Shown piece after piece: positions 10,223-19,902 of a DNA stretch of 64,000 nt. The notes beneath the pieces were generated by a model. The model had not been told where the DNA came from. It did no database searches and saw only the letters and a program-made list of their open reading frames with translations. This DNA is from Aegilops tauschii subsp. strangulata (taxonomy: Eukaryota; Streptophyta; Magnoliopsida; Poales; Poaceae), in the NCBI RefSeq assembly GCF_002575655.3, contig NC_053039.3, forward strand, positions 218,569,622 to 218,633,621, read 5' to 3'. The position numbers were made by a program, and so were the translations under genes. The first letter of the stretch is position 1. Each line of letters starts with the position of its first letter.

Positions 10223-11569
10223 ATGGCCGGGGGCGGCGGCGTTGGGGGGAAGGAGGATGGCGGCACGGAGCCCCCGCTCCAGTTCGTCCTCGCTCTCCCC
10301 GCAACGGCGCTCCCCGCCGTCGTCTCCCGCCTGGAGGCCGCCGTCCCGCGGAAGGCGCGCAGCTACCTCCCCCGCAACGTCCCGTCGGCCTGGTGGTCAC
10401 TCAGGATCCCCTTCATCCAGCCGCTGCCGCCGGCTGGGGACCCGGCAAACGAAGAAGAGGGGAGAAGGTTCCCCCGCCCCCAGCGCGTGCAGGTGGCTCC
10501 GTCTCTCGATCCAGGCACGGCCGATAAGCCGCCCAAGAGACTGAAGAGGTGCCTGCACTGCAAGGCGGTGGAGACGCCGCAGCGGAGGTCAGGGCCGATG
10601 GGGCGGGGTACCCTCTGCAACGCCTGCGGAGTATGGTACAGTAAGAACGGGACGCTGCCGGAGCACCGTCCGGTGGCAAGCCCAATCGTCGATTCGCCGC
10701 TGGAGAACCCGATCTGGGAGCCCGAGGTGCCTGGGGCCATCTACCTGGTCAGAAAGTCGGCCACGGAGAGGATGCCTCCCAGGACAGAAGCCGCGCCAGC
10801 GCCAGCGCCACGGCCGGGGACGAGCTGCTTGCACTGCGGGTCGTCGGAGCCACCTTTGTGGATAGAAGGGTCGATGGGGCGGAGGGAGGTCTGCACCGCC
10901 TGCGGCATGAGGTACAAGAAAGGGAGGTTGCTGCCGGAGTGCCGTCCAGCAGAGTGCTCAGTAACGGATTCCCGGCAGGAGAGCCCAGTCATCAACTCCC
11001 CGCCAGAGAGTCCCATCTGGGAGCCTGAGGTGCCTTCGTCCGTGCACCTGCCAAGAAAGCCTTCAAAGAAGAAGAAGAGGCGGCGGCCTAGAAGCGAAGC
11101 CCCTTCGGCGCCATGGCCGGCAAATAAGGGGAAGAGGTGCCAGCACTGTGGGTCGTCAGAGACGCCACAGTGGAGGGAGGGGCCAAAGGGGCGAGCCACG
11201 CTGTGCAACGCGTGTGGCGTGCGGTACAGGCAGGGGAGGCTACTGCCGGAGTACCGGCCCGTGGCGAGCCCTACATTTGTGCCAACAAAGCATGCCAATA
11301 CCCACCGCAAGGTGCTCCAGTTGCATCGAACCAGGCAAAGCAACGACGAGCATCCATCACCGTTGCCTGCCGACAGCGTCACCAACCTGCCCCCAATCCG
11401 CAACGAGCTCCCGACCACCAGCACGGCAGGTCTCGCCAGTGAGGACCCGACCGATGCACCGGGCTACACCGACAACCCAATCAACGTGCCGAGCTCACTG
11501 GACTCGCTGCTGCTCGACGGGCCGTCGGCACCGCTCATCGTAGAGAGTGAAGATTTTGCGATTAGCTAG
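10223..11569 (+). CDS. GATA-type zinc-finger protein with three fingers
   Basis: The 448-residue ORF encodes a probable nuclear DNA-binding transcription factor. It has three fingers of plant GATA form, C-x2-C-x18-C-x2-C: C110/C113/C132/C135, C202/C205/C224/C227 and C306/C309/C328/C331. Fingers 1 and 3 keep the LCNACGV signature. Finger 2 has VCTACGM instead, so its DNA contact may differ. Between them are repeated linkers of the form SP...[10 protein letters not shown]. Residues 283-290 (KKKKRRRP) look like a nuclear localisation signal. The N-terminal 100 residues are Pro/Ala/Arg-rich. Most plant GATA factors have one finger, so the triple finger is unusual and probably arose by internal duplication of finger plus linker. 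The start at 10223 was chosen because it is the first ATG of the long frame. An upstream exon at 10028-10060 is possible. A decayed inverted copy lies at 7029-8310. Confidence 0.85.
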   Translation: MAGGGGVGGKEDGGTEPPLQFVLALPATALPAVVSRLEAAVPRKARSYLPRNVPSAWWSLRIPFIQPLPPAGDPANEEEGRRFPRPQRVQVAPSLDPGTADKPPKRLKRCLHCKAVETPQRRSGPMGRGTLCNACGVWYSKNGTLPEHRPVASPIVDSPLENPIWEPEVPGAIYLVRKSATERMPPRTEAAPAPAPRPGTSCLHCGSSEPPLWIEGSMGRREVCTACGMRYKKGRLLPECRPAECSVTDSRQESPVINSPPESPIWEPEVPSSVHLPRKPSKKKKRRRPRSEAPSAPWPANKGKRCQHCGSSETPQWREGPKGRATLCNACGVRYRQGRLLPEYRPVASPTFVPTKHANTHRKVLQLHRTRQSNDEHPSPLPADSVTNLPPIRNELPTTSTAGLASEDPTDAPGYTDNPINVPSSLDSLLLDGPSAPLIVESEDFAIS

Positions 11570-12087
11570 CCTATGAAGAATAATTCAGCTGAGATGAGAT
11601 ACTGATCCTTTTTACTTCGTTTGTTCAGACACTGATGCTTGGAAATTTTAAGCTTTCAATCACTGAAGGCCACTGCACAGGCCGTTGCAGTGATCAAACC
11701 AGTTCTGTGAATTCAACCATTTAGGTGGAGGATTTTCGAGTTCTGTTTCTGGTAATTTTTTTCCTTTTTTCTTTTGATGACTCCAATGGAAAATTAGTGG
11801 GCATGAACCAGTTTATGGAATGTGCATTGAGAAGACAGATGTGCATAGTTTGGCAGACGCATCAGATATTTGGCAAGATGGCTGCGTAGCTTGTTAACCT
11901 AGATTGCTCAAACCTCCCATTTCTGGAGCTCCAGATTGGGCAAGATGATGCTTGTGCTTTCTGATGCTGCTTCCGGCCACACACACCAAAGGCACAAACA
12001 TGTCACCGGCCTTTTACATTCTGCATGCTTCCTAAGATTTGCAAGCTGCTGCTCTCCCTGAGTTTTTCTTTTGGCACAGATGCACAT

Positions 12088-12123
<36 letters not shown>

Positions 12124-12415
12124 TTAGAGTTGCAGTAGACTGAGAATTTCCTGTGACAATGTGTTGGCGCAATCCCCCAAGGTGGAGATGGATCTAATCT
12201 GGCTTAATCTGTCATTCCGAATCTGCATCAGCCAAAAATGTCTATGGATTTGTTTGTTTTTCAAGTTTATCGTGGCCACAGGTGTGTGAAGGCATCGTGG
12301 GTTTGTTTGGTTTCCAATTTCTAGCAGCCAAATGTGTTTTGGGGTGGCATTGTGGCTTTCTTTTTATATCAGGCCGTATTATGGGTTTGATTCTTGAGCT
12401 GCAGAACTGGGTGTT
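11570..12415. other. 3' flank of the GATA gene
   Basis: Up to about 11705 the sequence is shared with the inverted pseudogene copy, so the duplication included the 3' untranslated region. Beyond this the stretch is single-copy in the window, AT-rich, and contains a long G homopolymer (12089-12121). No ORF with a recognised domain. Confidence 0.5.
12089..12121. repeat. homopolymer of 33 consecutive G
   Basis: An uninterrupted G run follows CACATC and precedes CATTAGAG. Runs this long are unstable in replication and in sequencing, so the exact length should not be trusted. It could form a G-quadruplex. Confidence 0.95.
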
Positions 12416-12885
12416 TCATGCACTGCGGATTAAAGAATGGACTTGGCCACCCCCTCTGATGTCGAAGACGATCACCTTGAAGCTATCGGGACTCAGCACC
12501 TTGTAGGTGACGAGGTACTGATCTTCAGCTGGTGAGCTACGACGAGGGGGCGCCATCCTTCAAGGGTGATCCTGCCGTTGACCACCTGGACCGTGATTCT
12601 CTCGGCATAGCCCGTGTTTGTCATCAGAACGAGTTCTGGTGCGATGGTGGTCATGTGCTTGATGAAGTCAGTGGGCATCTGTACTCCCAACATAGGTGCA
12701 AGAATGACCTTGCAGAAGTTACTTGGGCCTGAGTTGTAATGGAAATGGTCGTAATTGCGGGGCCTCTTGGGGGCGTTGCCGTCAACCACCGCCTTGCCGT
12801 TCGAGCAGTTGGCTGAGGCTACCTCCTTGTCCGAAGCAGCACTGCCGAGGATAAGCTTCTCGGCAGAGCACTTCATTGAACACAA
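12416..12885 (-). pseudogene. B3 DNA-binding domain gene with a frameshift
   Basis: From ATG at 12885 the frame encodes 130 residues. The B3 signature begins near FCKVILAPMLGVQMPTDFIK and continues to GRITLEGWRPLVVAHQLK, the conserved GW...H segment. The frame then ends early (12493). In the next frame, starting near 12526, the missing last strands of the fold follow at once (QYLVTYKVLSPDSFKVIVFD) and run to a TGA at 12416. So one B3 domain is split by a one-base frameshift between about 12520 and 12530. B3 proteins of the REM group are plant transcription factors. The short acidic/Lys-rich lead before the domain has no other feature. Either a pseudogene or a sequencing error explains the shift. 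A second B3 locus lies at 60747-63332. Confidence 0.75.
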
Positions 12886-13111
12886 ATGAACAAGATTAAC
12901 GGAGCTACCATGCTAGCAGATCAAACAAGTGAACAAGATCAACGGATAAAAAGACCAAGAGCCTATTTTCATCCTCACTCACCTATCTCAATCACTCCCG
13001 GCCCCCCTCTCTCACTACCACTTCAACTTCTAAAGCCCCCATTTATCTACCACCGCATTCCACTTCATCTTCCACCCATCTCTCTCTCTCTTCTACCATC
13101 TCCTCTTTCAC

Positions 13112-13113
<2 letters not shown>

Positions 13114-13145
<32 letters not shown>
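13114..13145. repeat. CT dinucleotide microsatellite
   Basis: An uninterrupted CT run lies within a longer C/T-rich region (about 13000-13190), resembling a grass 5' untranslated region just upstream of the ORF at 13215. Confidence 0.95.
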
Positions 13146-13148
<3 letters not shown>

Positions 13149-13214
13149 CTCTCTCTTTCTTACCACCGCTCTATCACCATGAACCCCTTATCCACCGGCC
13201 ATGGATAGACGGCA

Positions 13215-13532
13215 ATGCTCCTTGGGTGCTCACGCGGCGACTGCCTGGAGTTTGTGAAGATGATGGGTGTGTGCTTCCGTTTCAACACCGTGGATGAGAT
13301 GATCAAGGAGGCAGAAGTTGTGCAAGAGTTTGTGAAGATGATGGGTGTGTGCTCCTGTTTCAACACCGTGGATGAGATGATCAAGGAGGCAGAAGTTGTG
13401 CTCTTGCAGGCGATGGAGATGAAGACGCTGATGCATGACCGAGCCAAAGGCGCTATGTCAACGATTACCAGCGTCAAAGCTACCACCGCTCGAGGTGCCT
13501 CCAGGCCCGTCACTGATTTAACCCCCTTTTAG
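13215..13532 (+). CDS. hypothetical short protein with a 26-residue tandem duplication
   Basis: The 105-residue ORF contains two adjacent 78-bp units, 13248-13325 and 13326-13403. Each encodes a 26-residue block starting EFVKMMGVC and ending DEMIKEAEVV, differing at only a few positions. The C-terminal part (MEMKTLMHDRAKGAM) is helix-like. The duplication keeps the frame exactly. No known family was recognised. The region sits between a CT-rich stretch and a tandem-repeat block, so it may be a gene fragment carried by a transposon. An in-frame start at 13201 is not available, so 13215 is the first usable ATG of this frame. Confidence 0.35.
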   Translation: MLLGCSRGDCLEFVKMMGVCFRFNTVDEMIKEAEVVQEFVKMMGVCSCFNTVDEMIKEAEVVLLQAMEMKTLMHDRAKGAMSTITSVKATTARGASRPVTDLTPF

Positions 13533-13542
13533 CTTGATCCCC

Positions 13543-14440
13543 TTGTGCGGACTAATCGAACCAGTCCTAAATCGATGACTAGATCGATATCTCTTTGTTT
13601 AATTGATGCCTAAACCTATCTATCTCGGTGTAATCGATGCCTAAATTGACCTTTCTTCATTTAGTCAATGCCTAAATTGCTCCTCCATTTAATCGATGGG
13701 TAATTAGATGCCTACACTGATCCCTGCGAAAGCATGGAGAGATGACTTACCACCATTGACGAAAGCGTGGCGGAGAGAGATCGGTGATGAAGCCGGTGCT
13801 AGTCAAAATCAAGTGATTTAAGGGGTTTGTCATTGTAACCCTCTTTTAGTCAAAAATCCTTCCCAATCGCCTTGTGCGGACTAATCGAACAAGCCCTAAA
13901 TCGATGACTAAATCGATCTTGCTATGTTTAATCGATGCATAAATCGATCTTTCTCCATTTAATCGATGCACATCTATCTCTCTCCATTTAATCGATGGGT
14001 AAATCGATGCCTAGATCGATCCCTGTGAAGGCATGGAGAGATGGCTTACCGCCATTGACGAAGGCGTGGCGGAGAGGTAATGAATCGGTGATGGAGCCGG
14101 TGCTAGTCAAAATCAAGGGATTTAAGGGGATTGTTATTGATATAATCCCCCTTTTAGTCAAAATTCTTCCCAACCCCTTGTACGGACTAATCGAACAAGC
14201 CCTAAATCGATGACTAAATCGATCTCTCTTTGTTTAATCGATGCCTAAATCTATCTATCTCCGCTTAATCGATGCCTAAATTGATCTCTCTCTGTTTAAT
14301 TGATGCGTGAAGTTTAATCGATGGGTATGTCGATGCCTACATCGATCCCTACGAATGTGTGGAGAGATGGCTTACTGCCATTGACGCGGGTGTGGCGGAG
14401 AAGTGATGAAGCCGGTGTTCGCCGTCCAGATCTTGCCTCC
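13543..14440. repeat. three tandem copies of a 306-329 bp unit
   Basis: Units start at TTGTGCGGACTAATCGAAC (13543, 13872) and its variant TTGTACGGACTAATCGAAC (14178). Each holds several shorter sub-repeats of the form TTTAATCGATGCCTAAAT, then GGAGAGATGGCTTACC and ATTGACGAAGGCGTGGCGG. Two units end in TAGTCAAAATCAAG and a TTTAAGGGG stretch; the third is truncated. Nested repeats of this kind are common near the ends of DNA transposons, but no terminal inverted repeat was identified. Confidence 0.8.
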
Positions 14441-14456
14441 TACGATGGTCACTGCT

Positions 14457-14690
14457 GTCGGTGAGAGAGTGGAGAGAGGGGGAGGGGAGTGGGCGGTGAG
14501 ATGATTTATGGCCGCATCGGGAAACAACGCGGCGTCTCTCACCTTACCCTGCACGTCTAGCCGCCATCGCCGTCGGTGAGAGAGTGGAGAGAGGGGGGAG
14601 GGTAGTGGGCGGTGAGAGGATTTATGGCCGCATCTGGAAACAACACGACGTCTCTCGCGTGACCCTGCGCGTCCAGCCATCTGTAGTCGC
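14457..14690. repeat. two tandem copies of a 115-bp unit
   Basis: GTCGGTGAGAGAGTGGAGAG occurs at 14457 and 14572. Each unit continues with GTGGGCGGTGAGA, TTTATGGCCGCATC, AACAACGCGGCG or AACAACACGACG, and CTCTCGCGTGACCCTGC or a close variant. The block follows directly on the 306-329 bp repeats and probably belongs to the same element. Confidence 0.8.
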
Positions 14691-15295
14691 GTGCAGTCGC
14701 TTGCATTATGCGGGCCTGGCTCGCTGAAAACGAGTGATTCGGCTGTTCCTCCAGAGCCAGGCCCATCGATGCTTTAAGTTTCATGTCATGCAGGCCTAAC
14801 AATAAAAGCAGGGAATCAAACAAGACAAATTTGGTTCCGGGAGCCTGTTTAGGCTTCATGCAGCCTACCAAACATGACATAAGTTTTAACATTTTCATGA
14901 TGAGTCTAGTTGCTAGTTGATGGGAATACACCCTCAAAAGAGTTGTTGTACCATGTATGCATAGTCTCCTCTCATTGTCGGGAAGGATTTTGGAATGGTG
15001 ATAAGTCGGCTAACTGTTGGTTGTTGCTATAGACTAGTAAATGTGTAAGTGCAATTGCATATTTATATTAGGCAGTATATTAGTTGCATGTGAATATTAG
15101 GTATGATATATTTGTGTGTTATATTTGATATGATATTAATTGCATGTTAAACACGTTGAGTATTCGTCATTGGAGCAATCTAGGTCACTGTAATAATCTG
15201 ATTTGATAGCCGAGATCAATTGGATATGTCCCTTATCATTTTATATTGGTATATCAATTTAGAAAAGTAAAAATAATCTTGAAGCTTTTTGAAAT
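14691..15295. other. non-coding stretch containing a dispersed repeat (15040-15245)
   Basis: No coding domain occurs here. 15040-15245 resembles 53535-53765: both contain GTTGAG...TCGxCATTGxAGCA, CTAGGTCxxTG, TGATTTGATxGCCGAGAT and AATTGGATAT in the same order. This is a dispersed repeat of unknown class in the same orientation. Confidence 0.6.
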
Positions 15296-16620
15296 CAAAC
15301 ATTTTTTTGGCAAACAACAACCCTCAAAGAGGAGTATTAGCAACCGAGGCAGTGTATAGAGATCAAGTTCCCTCTGGGAAAAGAGGTGGCTACGAGAGCC
15401 ATTTTAGAGTTACACCTGGAGCCTTTGCTGCAAAGAAAGTTGCAACTAGAGGAAATTCTACTAAAGAAAGCTTTCTTTGCAAGATTATGCGCGATAAGAT
15501 TCTTGATTCTTGGAATGTGCTCGATCCTGTAAGAACTAAGACCCGATACAAGATTGAAGAAATCAGCAAGAGTAGGCTGTAAGTTCCAATGTCCTGGATG
15601 TCTTATTAGGTCGTTCGCCTTCGTCACTTGTACCAAAGTCCTGTGATCAGAGAAAAAGCAGATAAAGTTCCAATTCAAGGTTTTGACAACTTCTGTCGCT
15701 AAAAGAAGCCCTAGTGCTTCAGCCTGCAAAACTGAACAAACATTCGTAGAAAGCTTGAATAAAAATAGAATGATTTCTTGATTGATCTCTTAAAAACACT
15801 CCAGCTTTATCCTGACTATCTGCAGGATTGTACGCTCCATGGACATAGGCTAGACAACCTGCATGTTGAAAATTCAAATCCATACATATAGCGGCGCTGA
15901 CTCCTTATTGGAAAGTCTCCTATCTCCGTTTTCATCCTCCAGTGCACCTGCATTAAGCATTGCTTTGGAAGCATAGATAACCTGCATTGGACTCCAATTT
16001 ATCTTTTTAAACAGAATGTCACATCTGGCCTTCAAATATTCCACAAAGTAGTAAAGATGAACTCTAAATTTAAATCTGGGTGATTGATAGACAAGATCAG
16101 GTTGATGACATCAGGAGGATATAAATTATGATCTAATATATCTGATTTAAAACCTAATTTAAACCAAACAGATCTAGAAAAGGTGCATAGGAAGAAAAGG
16201 TGCAAATCAAATTCAACACAGCCGCACCTACAACACTCCTTTTTAATGTGTTTGGAAAATCCAGAGGCCCTTAAAGCTGAATCAATAGCCCTTCTAATAA
16301 GCCTCCAAGCAAAAGTTTTAACTCTAGGAGCCAAAGTTCTGCTCTTCCAAACCTGGTTGAGAATGTCTATCTCTTGATTGGTCACAAGAGATCCATGATT
16401 CATAGTATTATCCTGGATCTCCTGGATAAAAGTTTTATAAGCACTTTTATTGGTACAAGTAGCATTAGGAGTGTGAATCCAGTATATAGTATCATCAATA
16501 TCAGCATTAATAATAGGAATATTTAAAACATTATTTTTGAAAGTATCATCAAAGTAGGTACTAATCTTACCTTCATCCCAAACTTTAGAATTAGGTTTCC
16601 AAAGATCACTAATAATCGAA
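15296..16620 (-). pseudogene. LINE (L1-type) remnant on the minus strand
   Basis: On the minus strand the fragments run zf-RVT then RNase H, as at the 3' end of plant LINEs. 16403-16032 encodes VWKSRTLAPRVKTFAWRLI and a zinc-binding CCRCGCVEFDLHLFFLC segment. 15729-15337 encodes an RNase H-like region with AEALGLLLA, FFSDHRTLVQ and NLIAHNLAKKAF. Sequence from 16620 to 16403 is also coding-like (the region before the zinc motif). A T-run at about 15303 on the plus strand is a likely decayed poly-A tail. Frame breaks between 15730 and 16030 and loss of the 5' part make it non-functional. Confidence 0.85.
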
Positions 16621-16624
16621 CATG

Positions 16625-16729
16625 ATCAGGTATTACATGTGTGAAAAGTAATTCTCAAGAATCAAACATGAACATACACTTGTGCGAAAAGTAATTCTCG
16701 AAACTTTTCACACGTGCGTAACACCTGAT
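16625..16729. repeat. imperfect inverted repeat, arms of about 25 bp
   Basis: Left arm ATCAGGTATTACATGTGTGA (16625 on, continuing AAAGT) pairs with the right arm ACTTTTCACACGTGCGTAAC (16703 on, continuing ACCTGAT), with a spacer of about 53 bp. A direct repeat of GAAAAGTAATTCTC lies at 16643 and 16686. It could be a small fold-back element or the end of one. It adjoins the LINE remnant. Confidence 0.65.
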
Positions 16730-16928
16730 GATTCTTGATTCCAAAATAATTCAGAATTTTTTACTCTTAAAATTTTCTAAATTATTTTACAGTTCAGGTG
16801 CATCGGCACCCAAAGATCCGCGTGGGTATCAAACGCCAAAGATCCATGTGGGTATCAAACGCCACTATATTTGAGCACAGCGGAGCACACCATTCCGTCT
16901 AGTACATCGCAACGGCGAAGGATTCAGA

Positions 16929-17264
16929 CCTCCTTTGGTTTTGGAGGAATTTTGTAGGATAGAATTTCTATAGAAAAATTTCGTTTACTGTTCTCTAGTT
17001 TGTAGGAATACAAATCATATTCTTATGAAGGAATTCTCTATCTCCACATTACATAGAAAAATAAACATTAGGAAGGACATATCATTTTCTATTCATAGGA
17101 TTTGGGATGCATGGAATCTTAATTTTACAAGTTTCCTATTCCTATGATATTACTACCTTATGAAGAATTTTTCCAAGAGGTTTGAGTGGTTCCTCGGTAG
17201 GATAGTATAAAAACAAATCATTCAAAAAATCCTATAGAATTTAATCCTACAAATCAAACTATTC
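16929..17264. mobile_element. MITE-like element with CCTCCTTTGGTTT-type ends
   Basis: The left end has CCTCCTTTGG and GGAATTTTGTAGGAT. The right end has the inverted counterpart (AATCCTATAGAATT, ATCCTACAAATCAAA). The interior is AT-rich with many copies of GGAAT/ATTCC and no ORF. Such elements are common near grass genes. This one lies downstream of the V-ATPase gene. Superfamily and target duplication were not resolved. Confidence 0.55.
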
Positions 17265-17640
17265 TTAATGATACTTTTGAACCAAAGGGTCCCATTCTAG
17301 TTTCAAACCATGTGGATTTCTCCTTTGCAAAAAGGATAATACTCAATTGGAGGATGAATGGACAAAACTCAATTGCATTAAGTTCTCGCTTATTCACCAG
17401 ATTACACCGTCCAGCCAGACCCAAAAGGTAAATAACTGTGCATAAATAAGCATCAACCCCCACCCAGCATCCAGACGGAAAAAGAATGGTACATCAAGGG
17501 CAAAGCTCCCTTTGCTACAGATGTTTTTTTCTCCACCAAACAGAAGAATGAAAACTAGACATGATAACCTCTAGAGCTCAGTTTGCTGTCTGAATAATAT
17601 AAAACAAGAGGGCACACAGGGCCGCGTGTATGGAACATGC
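17265..17640 (-). other. 3' untranslated region and downstream flank of the V-ATPase gene
   Basis: This follows the stop codon at 17641-17643 on the minus strand. It is AT-rich, has no credible ORF, and probably contains the polyadenylation site, though none could be fixed with certainty. Confidence 0.5.
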
Positions 17641-19448
17641 CTAATCAGCACGAGACTGGCCAGCTCGGGATGACAGGATGATGCCGACAATGAGACCGTA
17701 GAGAGCGAGCGCCTCTGCGAAGATGAGGATGAGGATCATGCCGACAAACAGCTTGGGCTGTTGAGCATTTGCCCTGCAAACAATGACGTTTGATCAGAAC
17801 GGGGTACAATTTCGGCAAGTTCCAATTGATCCTCCGATGTAAAGCACGCATATCAAGTCAACAGTATATAGAAGGAAAAAGAATTAAATTACATAATCGT
17901 GTACGTAGCAATTATCAGAGTCTTACCCAGGAAGCAACAAACCAGTAGAAAGGAAAGAGCTAACTAATAACATTGACAAATGCTAAACCCTTAATAAGGA
18001 ATTAGAACCAGCGTAGCTTAGTTCCAAGTTTGGGAGTTCCATTTACAGATAGTTGCACGCATACATATTGCCAAAACTTAACAAACAGAGAGAATCATAC
18101 TACTAACTAAACATATAGGACATCACACTAACTAATAAACTACAAAGACCAGAACAAATACAAAGTATACAGTTCAAAGAGTATCATAAATCCACAAAGG
18201 CGGTTCCACTGAAAAATGTTTTTGTCTGGTGAGCAGCATATATAAAGTAAATCCACCATAAATAGACCGACTTACACAAAATTCATGGTGAAAGAAGTAA
18301 TTGACATAACAAAGGCTCATCATCTATAGTACGTAGGTGAGGGAAGAAATAGCCAGTGTCATTTTTCTATAACTCAAGATTGTTTCCTAAGATAATTGGT
18401 ACAACAAGCATATCATGCCTAGAGAGAAGTGTAGTAATAATAAGAGCTCGCATATGTTCATCCTCAGATTTCAGCTTATTGATGAATTGTTAGTCTAGTC
18501 ATAAACAATCTAAGAGGATTTGTGTAGAGAATAATCCATGCTGTAACTGAAATTTACTTCTGTTAAGGCTATACTGGAGTATACTGAGACAACTAAATAA
18601 ATGAAACTTGAACAGCGAGCCTACAGAGATTCAAATCTCAAACAGAATCAGGCCTATGAAATTGGGTCAGAATCATCCACCTAAATGCATCCCTTCAAAT
18701 GCAACACATGCGCCTGCTAGCTACTAGTACTATGTAGGCACAGGCGTGAGGGATGTGCATTAACAATGCAAATTAGTCATCAACAAACCAACATACCAGC
18801 AAAATCAGTGCGTATAACACAATAAGAGATGATAAATTGAGCTTACCTGACTCCAGCATCACCAACAATGCCGATGGCCATGCCAGCAGCAAGGCCTGCA
18901 AGGCCACAGGCGAGGCCGGACGAGAGGTGGGCGTAGCCGTCGAAGAGGTAGTAGGGCTTGGCCTTGGGGTTGATCCCGGTACTGATGATGACGGCGATAA
19001 TAAGCCCGTAGATACCGAGCACTCCAGCCATGACAACGGGCACGATGGACTTCATGACGAGCTCCGGGCGCATGACTCCCATGGACGCCACGCCGACGCC
19101 GCTCTTGGCCGTCCCGTAGGCCGCTCCCATACCTGCAAGACAGGGACACGGAGAGATCTCGTCAACGATCGCAGGGACTAACCCAAGACCAAAGCGCGCG
19201 CTTCGTCTCGTCAGCTAAACGAATCGAATCTACGGAATCGAAAGACGCGCACGCTAGAAGGGACAACGCTCCGCCGATCCGGGCGGATCAGAGCTCCAAC
19301 CGTGTTCCCCCAAACATATGTAAGCTACACAAAGGCTGGCAAGTTTACAAGAGATGGAAGAGGGCGTACATGAGAAGACGAGCGCCGCGGCGGCGCCGAG
19401 AAAGCCGAAGAAGGGGGCGGTCTCATCGCCGCTGAACACCGACGACAT
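17641..19448 (-). CDS. VHA-c: V-type proton ATPase 16 kDa proteolipid subunit c (three exons)
   Basis: The product forms the proton-carrying rotor ring of the vacuolar/endomembrane V-ATPase (V0 sector). The CDS joins, on the minus strand, 19448-19370, 19132-18847 and 17773-17641. All introns are GT-AG (237 and 1073 bp). Phases match and the sum is 498 nt, giving 165 residues plus TAG, the usual length for plants. Exon 1 encodes [20 protein letters not shown]. Exon 2 has [19 protein letters not shown], the [18 protein letters not shown] helix and [20 protein letters not shown]. Exon 3 has the last helix with the proton-binding glutamate, E142, in [12 protein letters not shown], and ends SRAGQSRAD. 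Four transmembrane helices are expected. No damage is seen, so it should be functional. Intron 2 contains no recognised element. Confidence 0.97.
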
Positions 19449-19902
19449 CTTCCTCCTGCTGCTACTGCTGCGATCGGCGCTCTGCTCGCTCGTCCACCCA
19501 AGCAAGAGCTCGAGCTTTTCTGTTGTCGCTTTGGGATTTGGTTTGGGCTTCCACGATCTGATCTGAGGAGGAGGGCGTTGGAGATTGGGCAAGAAGAAGA
19601 CGGGGTGGGGCGGAATGTTTTTTACTGGACGGTTTTGCCCTCTTGATGTAGGAGCCGTGTACCCGTGGTTGCCCGGTCAGGAGGGGCACCGGTGCCCTTG
19701 TCTGGGTGGAGATTGTAGAATTGGTGTCTCACTGCTCGTGGGCCACGTGGAAGGAGCGTTGCGTGGTTGACGTTGTTCCAGCCTTTCGCGTACCCACGGG
19801 TCGTGCTCTACTCATCTACTAGTCGTCTCTGGAAGACGATTTCTGGCAAGCAGGGGTGAAGTTCGTGTACCGTGGAAAACCTTCGCTCGCGCTCATTATC
19901 TT
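19449..19902 (-). promoter_or_regulatory. 5' untranslated and promoter region of VHA-c
   Basis: Upstream of the ATG on the minus strand is a purine/pyrimidine-patterned leader (GCAGTAGCAGCAGGAGGAAG) as in many grass 5' UTRs, extending to about 19600. No unambiguous TATA box was identified. Beyond 19800 the flank gives way to the inverted repeat at 19903. Confidence 0.4.

Noticed and set aside
10741..11424. 227-codon minus-strand ORF opposite the GATA gene
   Set aside because: Antisense shadow of the zinc-finger coding region; the plus-strand frame has clear fingers.
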